DNA of 64,000 nucleotides from Lachnospiraceae bacterium (GTDB lineage Bacteria; Bacillota; Clostridia; Lachnospirales; Lachnospiraceae), in NCBI GenBank assembly GCA_910574965.1, contig CAJTDB010000001.1, forward strand, positions 315,092 through 379,091, in the 5' to 3' direction. Position 1 is the stretch's first letter. Each line of letters begins with the position of its first letter. Shown here one piece after another: positions 22,551 through 31,851 of this stretch. A model generated the notes under the pieces. It was not told the origin of the DNA and searched no databases. It saw nothing but the letters and a program-made list of their open reading frames with translations. The translations under genes were made by a program, and so were the position numbers.

Positions 22551-23504
22551 TCAGCAGGTTGCTCCGCCCTTTGTATGCAGCTCGGCTGCCAGAATCTCGT
22601 CCTTTCTAGAGAGGATCTCGTCTGACAGAAGCTGTGCTTCTACATTTTCAAATCCAAGACGATCGATGGTCTGAGCCAGACGCTCGCCGGTCTTTCCCTG
22701 CTCTCTGAACAGAAGAAGTGTTTTCTCAATGACCGACAGCGCCTCTTCTTTGTCTGTGAAAATTTTGCCAAGGGCACGTCCCTGGGCAACTTTCTTACCC
22801 CAACGCCCGCCAATATAAATCTTATAGCCATACGTTCCGCTTTCGATGGCATCAAAAGGACATTTCTCCACGCAGCGCCCGCAGTTGTTGCATACATTCT
22901 TGTCGATCTCCAGAACGCCGTCCGAAACCTTTGCTGCACCTACCGGACAATTTTTCTCAATGGCACATTTTTTGCATCCATTGCAGGAGTCTTCATCAAA
23001 GTTCGGAATATACTGTCCGATAATACCCAGATCGTTCAGGTCCGGCTTTACGCAATTATTCGGACATCCGCCCACTGCGATTTTGAATTTGTGAGGAAGC
23101 AGCACCTGCCGATAACCCTCATAAAATCTTTCATGAATTTCCTGAGACAATGCATAGGAATCCAGAAGACCATACTGACAAGTCGTTCCCTTGCAGGAGA
23201 CAACCGGACGTACTTTAGAACCGGTTCCTCCGGTCACAAGTCCCTCTTTTGCGATAAACTGCTGAAATTCCTCAATCTTATCATAGGGAATCCCCGGTAC
23301 TTCCACCGTCAGGCGGGTCGTAAAGACCACCTCCCCGTTTCCAAACTTCTCTGCTGCTTCTGCAATGCATTTCTGCTGTGCGGCAGTGATCTTGCCGTTG
23401 ACTGTAATAATACGTCCGTTAAAATTATCCGTTCCTTTGTTGTTCAAAAACCCCATGCCTTTGACTCTTTTTTCATCTGCTGCACTTACCGTTAATGCTG
23501 ACAT
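22551..23504 (-). CDS. AsrC-like sulfite/nitrite reductase with inserted 4Fe-4S ferredoxin domain
   Basis: A 317-residue siroheme reductase. The N-terminal half-domain (TRLTVEVPGIP) is followed by the siroheme and [4Fe-4S] site C-x5-C (CKGTTC) and C-x3-C (CPNNC). Two ferredoxin-type [4Fe-4S] motifs are inserted at about residues 170-215: CNGCKKCAIEKNCP and CNNCGRCVEKCP. This layout matches the AsrC subunit of anaerobic sulfite reductase and related single-subunit enzymes. The usual AsrA and AsrB partners are absent; the flavoprotein upstream (23586-25211) may supply electrons. The start at 23504 has AGGAGG within a leader element. The true electron acceptor could also be nitrite. Confidence 0.85.
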   Translation of the reverse strand: MSALTVSAADEKRVKGMGFLNNKGTDNFNGRIITVNGKITAAQQKCIAEAAEKFGNGEVVFTTRLTVEVPGIPYDKIEEFQQFIAKEGLVTGGTGSKVRPVVSCKGTTCQYGLLDSYALSQEIHERFYEGYRQVLLPHKFKIAVGGCPNNCVKPDLNDLGIIGQYIPNFDEDSCNGCKKCAIEKNCPVGAAKVSDGVLEIDKNVCNNCGRCVEKCPFDAIESGTYGYKIYIGGRWGKKVAQGRALGKIFTDKEEALSVIEKTLLLFREQGKTGERLAQTIDRLGFENVEAQLLSDEILSRKDEILAAELHTKGGATC

Positions 23505-23517
23505 ATGTTCCTCCTAT

Positions 23518-23577
23518 TATAGTTCCGGATATCCCTGAGAAAGCCCCTTTGTCCAGACATACCCTGTTTATAGTTCC
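23518..23577 (-). repeat. GRAACT leader element upstream of the sulfite-reductase-like gene
   Basis: On the minus strand the element runs GGAACTATAAACAGGGTAT ... ATATCC, then GGAACTATAATAGGAGG. The hexamer GGAACT therefore occurs on both flanks (plus coordinates 23521-23527 and 23572-23577). The closing stem is only about 6 bp, weaker than in other copies. Confidence 0.6.
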
Positions 23578-23585
23578 TGCCCCGT

Positions 23586-25211
23586 CTACTCTGCTTCCAC
23601 TTCGTTAAAAGTCAGTCCGCCTTCCAACACTTTTGTCTTTGTGTAACCGTAATATTTCAGACGATTCTGGGTCAGATAGCCCCGTTTGCCTTTTGCACAG
23701 ACCAGAAGAATCGGCTCATCTTTGGCAAATCCTTCCACTTCCCCTTCGATCTTTGTCAGGTTTACATAAGATGCTCCGTCGATCGAAGGCTGCAAAGATA
23801 CGTCCATGATCTTATACCCTTCTGCTGCGCCTGCCGCATATTCCGCCGGTGTCATTGTCTCCAGGGTGCCATCCATTTTATTCATCAGCACATTCACTGC
23901 ATGTGACAGCGGATGGATTGCTGTGGAGAACGGCGGTGCATAGGCAAAATCCATATCTGCAATATCGTCCACAGTGGCACCCATTGCAATGGCCGCCACA
24001 CAGATGTCCACAACTTTATCTGCCGGCCCTCTGCCCAGCACCTGCACACCCAGAAGCTTTCTGCTCGTCTGGTCTGCTGTCAGTTTGATAATAAAACTGT
24101 CTGCGCCCGGCATATAATGCGCCTTGTCATCTGCAACCATAAGCACGCTCACCGCTTCAAAACCCGCATCTTTTGCCTGAGCCTCGGACAGTCCTGTCTT
24201 TCCTGCGTTCAGCCCCGGAAGCTGACAGACTGCCGTTCCCATAGCTCCGTGATAGACCGTGTCTTTGCCTGCCATATTTTTTGCCGCCATACGGCCGGTA
24301 ATATTGGCTGTAGAACCCATCGGAGACCAGGCAGCGGCTTTTGTAATCCGGTTCGTCACCATAGCGCAGTCCCCTGCCGCATAAATATCCGGATCACTGG
24401 TCTGCATATGGTCATTGACGATAACCGTCTTATTGGGCGCCAGCTCAATGCCTGTATCCTGAAGAAATCCTGTATTGGCACGGATGCCAATGGACAAAAC
24501 GACCATGTCTGCTTTCAGCGCCTTCCTGTCCGTCTGCACCTTTTCTACTTTTCCGTCACCAATGACCCCTTCAAACCGGGTTCCCGTCATCGTATGGATG
24601 CCCTGCTCCGCCAGATGGTTCTCCACAAATTCCTGAATTTCTTCGTCAAATCCCGGCAACACATGCGGCGCCATATCCAGCACATTGCAGCGCACTCCCA
24701 TGGAAGTCAGGTTTTCTGCAATTTCCAATCCAATAAAGCCTCCGCCCACGACGACGGCTCTCTTAATCCCTCCTGCCTCTACCGCTTCCCGCAGCCGGAC
24801 CGCGTCATCCGGCGTCCTCATGAAAAATACCTGCGGAAGATCTAACCCCGGAAGAGACGGCTTAATAGGCGATGCTCCGGAAGCAATCACCAGTTTGTCG
24901 TATTCCCAAGTGCTCTCTGCCCCGCTCTCGTCTACTGCAGTCACGATCTTTTGGCTTCGGTCTACTTTTGTCACTTCCATTCCCGTTACAACTTTCGCCC
25001 CGGTCAGTGCCGCGAATTTCTCCGGCGTATTCACTACCAGACTCTCCCGGTCAGGAATTACCTTTCCTACATAGTACGGAAGTCCGCATCCCGCATAGGA
25101 AATATCCTTTCCTTTTGTCAGAATCGTCACTTCTGCGCTTCGATCCTCTCTCTTCAGTTTTGCCGCCACTTTCGTTCCGGCTGCTACACCGCCAACAATA
25201 ACTACTTTCAC
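23586..25211 (-). CDS. CoA-disulfide reductase-like flavoprotein with C-terminal rhodanese domain
   Basis: A 541-residue FAD/NAD(P)H oxidoreductase of the CoADR/Nox/Npr group. The N-terminal FAD motif is VVIVGGVAAGTKVAAKLKR, and SYAGCGLPYYVG carries the redox cysteine near residue 43. The central NAD(P)H motif is AVVVGGGFIGLEIAENL, and AAGDCA is the second FAD contact. A rhodanese-like domain fills residues ~455-541, with LLVCAKGKRGY as its cysteine loop. Such fusions reduce CoA or protein per- and polysulfides. I chose GTG 25211, which has AAAAGGAG eight bases upstream. The gene precedes the siroheme reductase on one transcript and diverges from a LysR gene, a setting that points to sulfur metabolism. 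Confidence 0.88.
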   Translation of the reverse strand: MKVVIVGGVAAGTKVAAKLKREDRSAEVTILTKGKDISYAGCGLPYYVGKVIPDRESLVVNTPEKFAALTGAKVVTGMEVTKVDRSQKIVTAVDESGAESTWEYDKLVIASGASPIKPSLPGLDLPQVFFMRTPDDAVRLREAVEAGGIKRAVVVGGGFIGLEIAENLTSMGVRCNVLDMAPHVLPGFDEEIQEFVENHLAEQGIHTMTGTRFEGVIGDGKVEKVQTDRKALKADMVVLSIGIRANTGFLQDTGIELAPNKTVIVNDHMQTSDPDIYAAGDCAMVTNRITKAAAWSPMGSTANITGRMAAKNMAGKDTVYHGAMGTAVCQLPGLNAGKTGLSEAQAKDAGFEAVSVLMVADDKAHYMPGADSFIIKLTADQTSRKLLGVQVLGRGPADKVVDICVAAIAMGATVDDIADMDFAYAPPFSTAIHPLSHAVNVLMNKMDGTLETMTPAEYAAGAAEGYKIMDVSLQPSIDGASYVNLTKIEGEVEGFAKDEPILLVCAKGKRGYLTQNRLKYYGYTKTKVLEGGLTFNEVEAE

Positions 25212-25335
25212 ATTCCCGTCTCCTTTTCGCTTATTTGCCCCTTTGTCTCCCACTTGGAATAAGGCTGGGAGCAGTTCAATCGTTGCTATTATAGCACTTG
25301 TTTTTTATTCTGAAAAATGATATTATTCTATCAAA

Positions 25336-25356
25336 GTTATAGGTATTACCTATAAC
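25336..25356. promoter_or_regulatory. LysR-type operator in the divergent promoter region
   Basis: GTTATAGGTA-T-TACCTATAAC is a perfect 10-bp inverted repeat with a one-base centre. It contains the T-N11-A pattern of LysR boxes. It lies 89 bp before the LysR start and 125 bp before the flavoprotein start. Confidence 0.75.
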
Positions 25357-25444
25357 CTTTTTTCATTGAAATCTGTTTGGAAACGCATTCTCCAAGATCC
25401 GTCCGTACTTATTTTTCAGAAATACATTCAGAGGAGCAGACCAT

Positions 25445-26365
25445 ATGACCATACGACATTTAAAGATTTTCATCGCTGTTGCCAAATGCAGTTCCATGAA
25501 TACCGCTGCCAGGGAACTATACCTCTCCCAGCCTACCATCAGCCAGGCCATTCGGGAACTGGAAGAATATTACGGCACCAGGCTTTTTGACCGGCTCTCC
25601 CGAAGACTCCACATTACGCCTGCCGGGCAGGAGCTTCTGGACAACGCCTATCAGGTGGTCGGTCAGTTTGAGCAAATGGAGAAGACCATGCAAAAAAGCT
25701 ATAAGAAAAATATCATCCGCATCGGCTCTACCATCACCATCGGTTCCTGTCTGATTTCTCATGTGCTGAACGATTTTTCCCAGGCCATGCCGGACACGGA
25801 AACTTATACCTTTATCGGAAATACGCATACCGTCGAAGAAAAGCTACTTCGGTCCGAACTGGATATCGGGCTGGTGGAAGGAGAGATTCATCACCAGGAT
25901 CTGGTGATGGTCCCATGTATCCGCGATTTTCTGGTTCTTGGATGTGCCAAAGACCATCCCTTTGCCGACCGGGAGGAGATTCATGTAGAAGAACTCAATG
26001 ACCAGAAGTTCATCATACGGGAACCGGGAAGCGGTACCCGTGCACTGTTTGACCGTTTCGTCAAACGGCACAATCTGAATACGCGCACCGCCTGGGAAGC
26101 CACCTGTCCGGACGCCTTCCGCAATGCCATCCTCTATAATCAGTGTCTGGCCGTCGTTTCCGTAAGACTTTTGGAACGGGATATCCGCAACCGTCAGATC
26201 CGTATTTTCATCCCCCGTACAGACGAGCTGGAGCGCTCCTTCCGTCTCGTATACCACAAAGATAAGGTTTTCACCCCTGCTATGGATTCTCTGCGGAATA
26301 TCGTATCTCACTATCATCAGCCCGACTGGCTGAGCAACATTCCGGTAGGTGTCCTTATGGAATAG
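25445..26365 (+). CDS. LysR-family transcriptional regulator
   Basis: A 306-residue LysR regulator. The N-terminal helix-turn-helix is TAARELYLSQPTISQAIRELEEYYGTRLFDR (~20-50), followed by the dimerisation helix and a substrate-binding-type effector domain (IRIGSTITIGSCLI ... REPGSGTRALFD). LysR proteins that control divergent sulfur genes, such as CysL/YeiE types, share the REPGSGTR segment. The start at 25445 has GAGGAG eight bases upstream. It diverges from the flavoprotein and siroheme reductase operon with a clear operator between them, so that operon is its probable target. Its 3' end overlaps the convergent lipoprotein gene by 11 bp. Confidence 0.9.
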   Translation: MTIRHLKIFIAVAKCSSMNTAARELYLSQPTISQAIRELEEYYGTRLFDRLSRRLHITPAGQELLDNAYQVVGQFEQMEKTMQKSYKKNIIRIGSTITIGSCLISHVLNDFSQAMPDTETYTFIGNTHTVEEKLLRSELDIGLVEGEIHHQDLVMVPCIRDFLVLGCAKDHPFADREEIHVEELNDQKFIIREPGSGTRALFDRFVKRHNLNTRTAWEATCPDAFRNAILYNQCLAVVSVRLLERDIRNRQIRIFIPRTDELERSFRLVYHKDKVFTPAMDSLRNIVSHYHQPDWLSNIPVGVLME

Positions 26366-27236
26366 GCCGGGAAACCTTTGCCGCCTGTTTGTTTGCAGTA
26401 TCCAGCCAATCAAAATACAGCTTTTCATCCGATACTTTCTGCAAAATTTCATTCACTTTCAGGAGCAGTTCCGTCTCGTCTTTTACAACGCCCCCTACCA
26501 CACCTACAGGCTCCGCAGGTGTATAAGAAAGTGCTGCTTTCGAGATAACAAGTTCTGTGTATTCCTTGATCACGTCCTCTGCCACAACCTCCTCCAGAAT
26601 TGCTCCGTCTACGATTCCCAGGCGGAGCTTCAGAACGGCCTCATCGACCCCCTCTGTAAATTCCGGATAAGATCCCGGAAACTGTTCTGCCAGTATCTGG
26701 GCCTGAAGACTTCCGTACTGTGCTGCCACAGTCTTCTCTTCAAAATCCGAAAGCTCCGATAATTTGTGTGCCTGCGTTCCTTTTACCAGGATCACCTGAT
26801 TTCCGGGGCGATAATAAACGTTCGTATAATCCATGACCGAATCCCGATCCGACGTGGGGAGCATCCCTAAAAGCACCATATCTACACTGCCCTCCGCCAC
26901 TGCCGCCAGGCAATCGTCAAACTCCATCTCGCAGAACTCTGCTTCTACCCCCAGCTCTTCTGCAATGTATCTGCCAAGCTCAATATCTGCTCCCCCATAG
27001 GGAAATTCTCCTTCCCCCGCCTCTGTTTCAAATGCAAAAGGCGCATAATCGGCTGAAATTCCAATTCGCAGCTCTCCCAACTGCTTGATCGCCTCCAAAC
27101 GATTTGCTGCTGTCTCCTTCACCTCTTCTCTCGTTTCTCCTGCTGCCGATACCCACGGCATTCTCACGGAACATCCGGAAGCAAGACATACCATCATCCC
27201 TGCCAGGCAGACGGCCAGTCCCCTTTTTCCTGTCAT
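26355..27236 (-). CDS. Amino-acid-type ABC transporter substrate-binding lipoprotein
   Basis: A 293-residue extracellular binding protein (SBP_bac_3 type). The signal peptide ends in the lipobox LASGC, so the protein is lipid-anchored at cysteine 22. The binding domain starts near LRIGISADYAPFAFE and includes YGGADIELGRYIAEELG, DMVLLGMLPTSDRD and the later VAAQYGSLQ. Polar amino acids are the usual ligands. No permease or ATPase gene is adjacent, so it is an orphan or works with a distant transporter. The start at 27236 has AGGAG; the longer frame would run back through the tRNA gene. Confidence 0.88.
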   Translation of the reverse strand: MTGKRGLAVCLAGMMVCLASGCSVRMPWVSAAGETREEVKETAANRLEAIKQLGELRIGISADYAPFAFETEAGEGEFPYGGADIELGRYIAEELGVEAEFCEMEFDDCLAAVAEGSVDMVLLGMLPTSDRDSVMDYTNVYYRPGNQVILVKGTQAHKLSELSDFEEKTVAAQYGSLQAQILAEQFPGSYPEFTEGVDEAVLKLRLGIVDGAILEEVVAEDVIKEYTELVISKAALSYTPAEPVGVVGGVVKDETELLLKVNEILQKVSDEKLYFDWLDTANKQAAKVSRPIP

Positions 27237-27291
27237 ATTCTGTTTCTCCTTTTTCCTGCTGTATCTTCCCAATATTATCATATTTTCATAG

Positions 27292-27322
27292 AAAAAAAGC
27301 TTCGGAACTGTAATTCCGAAGC
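27292..27322 (-). terminator. Terminator of tRNA-Trp
   Basis: The minus strand has GCTTCGGAA and TTCCGAAGC in a 9-bp stem with a 6-base loop, followed by seven T residues, directly after the tRNA. Confidence 0.9.
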
Positions 27323-27327
27323 CTGAA

Positions 27328-27400
27328 CAGGGACAGAAGGACTCGAACCCTCGACATTTGGTTTTGGAGACCAACGTTCTACCGACTGAACTATATCCCT
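27328..27400 (-). tRNA. tRNA-Trp (anticodon CCA)
   Basis: A 73-base tRNA with full cloverleaf: acceptor stem AGGGATA/TGTCCCT, D-stem GTTC/GAAC, anticodon stem TTGGT/ACCAA around loop CTCCAAA (anticodon CCA), T-arm GAGGG-TTCGAGT-CCTTC and discriminator G. The 3' CCA is not encoded. It has its own promoter and terminator. Confidence 0.96.
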
Positions 27401-27419
27401 GTATCTTTGACACTCGGAT

Positions 27420-27448
27420 ACTATACCATATTTTTATAAAAGTGTCAA
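27420..27448 (-). promoter_or_regulatory. Strong promoter of tRNA-Trp
   Basis: TTGACA (27443-27448) and TATAGT (27420-27425) on the minus strand are 17 bp apart, about 20 bp before the tRNA. Confidence 0.9.
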
Positions 27449-27530
27449 CTGTTTTTTCGCAAGCAACTGTTTACCGGCGGCAATGCCTGACCGGGTGCAG
27501 CAAACGTCCGTTTTTTTGCAGAGATCATCC

Positions 27531-28904
27531 TTATGACCCGATGCTTTTCACCGCATCTCTCACCGTCGCCGCCCCCAGAAGCTCAATACCGGCAACCTTT
27601 TTCACCTGCTCCAGACTGCTCTTTGGAAGTATCACGCGCGTAAACCCCAGCTTCTTTGCTTCCTGCACCCTCTGCAGTGCCATGTTTACCGCACGGACTT
27701 CTCCGCTTAGGCCCACCTCTCCAAAGACGATGGTCTTTTCGGATACCGGAATATCTTTATAGCTGGAAATCACCGCCAGCACAAGTGCCAGATCCATGGC
27801 CGGTTCCGTCAGTTTCAGCCCTCCTGCAATATTCACATACGCATCATAGTTGGAAAAGGGAAGGTTCAGGCGCTTCTCCAGCACTGCCAGCAGAAGATTC
27901 ACCCGATTGTAATCGATCCCTGCCGCTGTCCTTCTAGGCAATCCGAAGTTCGTCCTGCATACCAGTGCCTGTACTTCTAACAGCATGGGCCTTGTACCTT
28001 CCATTGTGCAGGCAACTACAGATCCGGAGGCTCCTTCCGGCTTTCCATTCAGCATATATTCGGAAGGATTCGCCACTTCTTTCAGACCGCCCTCCTGCAT
28101 CTCGAAGACACCGATCTCATTGGTGGACCCAAAACGGTTCTTTACGCCGCGCAGAATCCGGTAAGAGGCATGACGGTCCCCTTCAAAATACAGAACGGTA
28201 TCTACCATATGTTCCAGCACCCTGGGACCGGCTACGGTTCCTTCTTTTGTCACATGTCCTACAATGAAAATCGTAATTCCCTGCTCTTTTGCCAGACGCA
28301 TAAGGACCCCTGTGGCCTCCCGGACCTGGGAGACGCTTCCCGGAGCGGAAGAGATCTCCTCCTGGTACATGGTCTGGATAGAATCGATAATGACCACCTG
28401 AGGCTTTTCCCGAAGGACTACTTCCTCAATATCCGCCAGACAAGTCTCGCACATCAGCCGCAGCGTATCCTGAAAAGTCCCGATCCTCGACGCCCGGAGC
28501 TTGATCTGCTGCAAAGACTCCTCTCCGGAGATGTAGAGCACACCGGAAAGAGTTCTGGAAAGATTCCGGCACACCTGCAGAAGCAGTGTGGATTTCCCGA
28601 TACCCGGATCTCCTCCTACCAGAACCAATGAACCCGGAACAATTCCGCCCCCCAGCACCTGGTCCAGCTCTCCCATACCGGTGGAGAAACGTTTCCCCTC
28701 TCCTGCATCCACATCCGAAAGACTCACCGGCCCGTTTTTCGGCTCCCCGGTGCGCTTTCTTCCGGACGATGCTCCTTTGGCCTTCGGGGCAGAAGGCTCC
28801 TCTGCAAAAGTGTTCCACTGCCTGCACGCCGGACACTGTCCCGCCCATTTGGCCGACTCATATCCGCAGTTCTGGCAGAAAAAGACAGACGCTCCTTTTT
28901 TCAT
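27531..28904 (-). CDS. radA: DNA repair protein RadA (Sms)
   Basis: A 457-residue RadA, a RecA-like helicase that promotes branch migration in recombination. The N-terminal zinc finger CQNCGYESAKWAGQCPAC is present. Walker A is GGDPGIGKSTLL (~96-107), the RadA signature is KNRFGSTNEIGVF (~255), and the C-terminal Lon-protease-like domain has VNIAGGLKLTEPAMDLALVLAV. Length and order are those of the normal family. Its start overlaps the clpC stop by four bases (ATGA), so translation is coupled to clpC. Confidence 0.96.
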   Translation of the reverse strand: MKKGASVFFCQNCGYESAKWAGQCPACRQWNTFAEEPSAPKAKGASSGRKRTGEPKNGPVSLSDVDAGEGKRFSTGMGELDQVLGGGIVPGSLVLVGGDPGIGKSTLLLQVCRNLSRTLSGVLYISGEESLQQIKLRASRIGTFQDTLRLMCETCLADIEEVVLREKPQVVIIDSIQTMYQEEISSAPGSVSQVREATGVLMRLAKEQGITIFIVGHVTKEGTVAGPRVLEHMVDTVLYFEGDRHASYRILRGVKNRFGSTNEIGVFEMQEGGLKEVANPSEYMLNGKPEGASGSVVACTMEGTRPMLLEVQALVCRTNFGLPRRTAAGIDYNRVNLLLAVLEKRLNLPFSNYDAYVNIAGGLKLTEPAMDLALVLAVISSYKDIPVSEKTIVFGEVGLSGEVRAVNMALQRVQEAKKLGFTRVILPKSSLEQVKKVAGIELLGAATVRDAVKSIGS

Positions 28905-31327
28905 ACATGCTCCTCTGTCCGGACTGTTATCCGGACCTCTCCGCTCACTACTTTCACATCCACCTGGCTGCCCTCCTGAATCTTTCCTTCCAGAATCTCG
29001 TCTGCCAGAAGATCTTCCAGTTCATTTTGTATAGCCCGCTTCAGCGGCCGCGCTCCGTATTTCACATCATAGCCCCTTTCGGCCAGCCATTTCTTCACAG
29101 AATCCTTAAAAGATACCTGAATGGCAAGCTGACTTTCACAGCGCTTCTCCAGTTCCTGAAGGAGCATTCCGGCAATTCGGACAATTTCCTCCTTCTGAAG
29201 TACATGGAATACGATCGTCTCGTCAATCCGGTTTAAAAATTCCGGCCGGAAGATCCGTTTGACTTCCTCCATGACGCTGTTTTTCATGCGTTCATGATCT
29301 TCCTTTGCATTGTCCGCAGAAGAAAAACCAAGTCTTTTGGGCGATACAATAGCGCCTGCGCCCGCATTAGAAGTCATGATGATTACTGTATTTTTAAAAT
29401 CCACTTTCCTGCCCTGGGAATCGGTAATATGTCCGTCATCCAGCACCTGAAGCAGAATGTTGAACACATCCGGATGTGCTTTCTCAATCTCATCAAACAG
29501 GATAACCGCATAAGGATTGCGCCGTACCTTTTCACTCAGTTGTCCGCCGTCGTCATGGCCGATATATCCGGGCGGAGAGCCAATAAGCTTTGATACGCTG
29601 TGCTTCTCCATATATTCGGACATGTCTACCCGGATCAGTGCATCCTCCCTGCCAAAGAGCACCTCTGCCAGCGCTTTGGAAAGTTCTGTCTTGCCGACTC
29701 CGGTCGGACCGAGAAACAAAAAAGACCCCGTCGGGCGCTTGGGATCTTTTAGACCCACACGCCCGCGCTTAACCGCCTTCGCTACAGCCGTCACCGCTTC
29801 CTCCTGCCCGACGACCCGCTTATGAAGCGTCTGCTCCAGACGGCGTAGTCTCTGAGATTCCGCCTCCGCCAGACGCTGCACCGGAATCTTCGTCCACTTG
29901 GACACTGTGGCTGCCACCTGTTCCTCCGTCACCGCCTGCGTGCCTTTCTTCCCTCTTCTCGGATCCCTTCCTTCCAGCCGTTCTTCCAGTTTCTTGGCTT
30001 CCTGGCGGTACTCCTGTGCTTTTGGCATATCACCTTCCATCAGGGCGGCTTCCAGCGCTTCTTTTACTTTGGACAGCTCTCCCAACACATCCGAACGGGT
30101 ATGGCCGGAACCATACTGTCCCATACGCAGTCCGGCGGCGGCTTCGTCCATCAGATCGATGGCTTTGTCCGGCAGAAAACGGTCGTTGATATAGCGGGCA
30201 GAAAGCTTCGCCGCTGCTTCTAATGCCTCGTCCGTAATCTTGACTTGATGATGTTCTTCATAATATGGACGCAGTCCTTTCAGAATCTCGATGGTCTGCC
30301 CGATGTCTGCTTCCTCTACGGTAATGGGCTGGAACCGACGCTCCAGCGCCGCATCCTTCTCAATATGTTTCCGGTATTCCTCCAATGTCGTTGCCCCGAT
30401 GATCTGGATCTCTCCGCGGGCCATGGCCGGCTTTAAAATATTAGAGGCATCCATGGCCCCTTCCGCCCCTCCCGCACCGATAATCATATGAAGCTCATCG
30501 ATAAACAGCAGGATCTCTTTGGACTGACGCACTTCGTCGATGACATTTTTGATCCGCTCTTCAAATTCTCCCCGATATTTGGAGCCTGCCACCATGGCGG
30601 TCAGATCCAGAATACAAAGCTTTTTGCCGAGAATGCTGTCCGGCACCTGTCCGGAAGCCATCCGCATCGCCAGTCCTTCTACAATGGCAGTCTTTCCAAC
30701 CCCCGGCTCTCCGATCAGACATGGATTATTCTTTGTGCGGCGGCTCAGTACCTGGAGAACTCTCTGGATCTCCTCCTCTCTGCCGATCACCGGATCCAGC
30801 TTTCCTTCTTCCGCCAGCTCCGTTAAGTCACGGCTGTACTGATCCAGTGTCTGCGTTCCCCGCGCCCGGCTGTCTTCTTTGTACTCGGAAGCTTTTTCGC
30901 CCATGGACGCGATCAGTTCCGTATACAGATCTCTAAGACGGATGCCCATGGTGTTCAGCAGGCGGGATCCTACGCACTCGCCGTCTTTCAGGACGGCAAT
31001 CAGAATGTGTTCCGTCCCCACCAGTTCTTCATGGAAGCGCCGTGCCTCCATTCCTGCATCGTCCAGAATCTTCCTTGCCCTCGGCGTATAGTCCCGTTTT
31101 TTGTCCATCAGGCTCCCATCCGGTGCGATCAGTTGGCTTATCATATCTTTTAGGGCACTCTCTGTTACCCCGGCCCCCTGAAGAGCCTGGCCTGCTGTCC
31201 CGGAAGTCTCTTCCAAAAGTCCGATCAGCAGATGTTCGGTTCCGATATAAGGATGCTTCAGCCGGGCCGATGCCCGCTTGGCCAGCTTCAGCGCCCGCTC
31301 TGCTTTTTCCGTATAAATATTCTGCAT
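28901..31327 (-). CDS. clpC: ATP-dependent Clp protease ATPase subunit ClpC
   Basis: An 808-residue Hsp100 unfoldase that feeds substrates to ClpP. The double Clp-N repeat fills residues 1-145. Walker A1 is [13 protein letters not shown] (~205-217), a coiled M-domain of ClpC length follows (~395-460), and Walker A2 is [14 protein letters not shown] (~530). Arginine finger and ISDQ-type C-terminal segments are also seen ([26 protein letters not shown]). It lies in an operon GntR-clpC-radA. The usual ctsR, mcsA and mcsB genes are not upstream; a small GntR-type repressor occupies that place, so heat-shock control probably differs from Bacillus. Confidence 0.95.
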   Translation of the reverse strand: MQNIYTEKAERALKLAKRASARLKHPYIGTEHLLIGLLEETSGTAGQALQGAGVTESALKDMISQLIAPDGSLMDKKRDYTPRARKILDDAGMEARRFHEELVGTEHILIAVLKDGECVGSRLLNTMGIRLRDLYTELIASMGEKASEYKEDSRARGTQTLDQYSRDLTELAEEGKLDPVIGREEEIQRVLQVLSRRTKNNPCLIGEPGVGKTAIVEGLAMRMASGQVPDSILGKKLCILDLTAMVAGSKYRGEFEERIKNVIDEVRQSKEILLFIDELHMIIGAGGAEGAMDASNILKPAMARGEIQIIGATTLEEYRKHIEKDAALERRFQPITVEEADIGQTIEILKGLRPYYEEHHQVKITDEALEAAAKLSARYINDRFLPDKAIDLMDEAAAGLRMGQYGSGHTRSDVLGELSKVKEALEAALMEGDMPKAQEYRQEAKKLEERLEGRDPRRGKKGTQAVTEEQVAATVSKWTKIPVQRLAEAESQRLRRLEQTLHKRVVGQEEAVTAVAKAVKRGRVGLKDPKRPTGSFLFLGPTGVGKTELSKALAEVLFGREDALIRVDMSEYMEKHSVSKLIGSPPGYIGHDDGGQLSEKVRRNPYAVILFDEIEKAHPDVFNILLQVLDDGHITDSQGRKVDFKNTVIIMTSNAGAGAIVSPKRLGFSSADNAKEDHERMKNSVMEEVKRIFRPEFLNRIDETIVFHVLQKEEIVRIAGMLLQELEKRCESQLAIQVSFKDSVKKWLAERGYDVKYGARPLKRAIQNELEDLLADEILEGKIQEGSQVDVKVVSGEVRITVRTEEHV

Positions 31328-31352
31328 AGATTACCTGCTCCTGTCTGTTTTA

Positions 31353-31730
31353 TTACGCTTCTGTCCCGTACTCCGCATAAATCTCATCAATCAGTTCATG
31401 GACTTCCGTCCTGGTGATATTTTTGCAGCTCCCCTTGGCCAATATGACCAGAAGCTCTCTCTTCATCTCATGCATGGCTTTCCGTTTATCTGCATCTACG
31501 GCAATCACCGCTCCGCATCTTCGGTCCAGCCGGATATAGCCTTCCTGTTTCAGAAGTGTATATGCTTTATTAACCGTATGCATATTGATGCCGATCTCTT
31601 CTGCAAGCTGCCGGACGCTGGGAAGTGCATCTCCTTCCTGAAGCCTGGATGTAGCGATACCGATGATGATTTGATCGCAAAGTTGTACATAGAAAGCCTT
31701 GTCACTGTTAAAATCGATCTCCAGATACAT
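31353..31730 (-). CDS. GntR-family regulator, YtrA-type
   Basis: A 125-residue short GntR protein. Residues ~5-75 are the winged helix with AFYVQLCDQIIIGIATSRLQ and LPSVRQLAEEIGINMHTVNKAY. Only a ~45-residue helical tail follows, as in the YtrA subfamily. The start at 31730 has AGGTGAC upstream; a GTG three codons earlier is an alternative. It is 25 bp before clpC. YtrA regulators usually control an adjacent ABC transporter and cell-envelope stress response, so control of clpC-radA is unusual and is inferred from position only. Confidence 0.85.
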   Translation of the reverse strand: MYLEIDFNSDKAFYVQLCDQIIIGIATSRLQEGDALPSVRQLAEEIGINMHTVNKAYTLLKQEGYIRLDRRCGAVIAVDADKRKAMHEMKRELLVILAKGSCKNITRTEVHELIDEIYAEYGTEA

Positions 31731-31762
31731 GGTCGTCACCTGTCCTTTGTAATTTCACAGAA

Positions 31763-31842
31763 GCTGTCACAAAAATGTATCCTGACCCTTTCCGGCCGGC
31801 CGAAAACCAGTCAGAAAGGGTCCGGATACATTTTATGACAGC
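31763..31842. terminator. Large bidirectional stem-loop between the cohesin-like gene and GntR
   Basis: GCTGTCA and TGACAGC with AAAATGTATCC and GGATACATTTT, then GACCCTTTC and GAAAGGGTC, form one ~80-base hairpin whose loop contains CCGGCCGG. T-runs occur on both strands. It ends the cohesin-like gene and may also form part of the GntR leader. Confidence 0.7.
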
Positions 31843-31851
31843 CCCATCCAT

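Noticed and set aside
25212-25253. Earlier GTG start for the rhodanese flavoprotein
   Set aside because: It would add 14 charged residues before the FAD motif and has no Shine-Dalgarno, while GTG 25211 has a good one.
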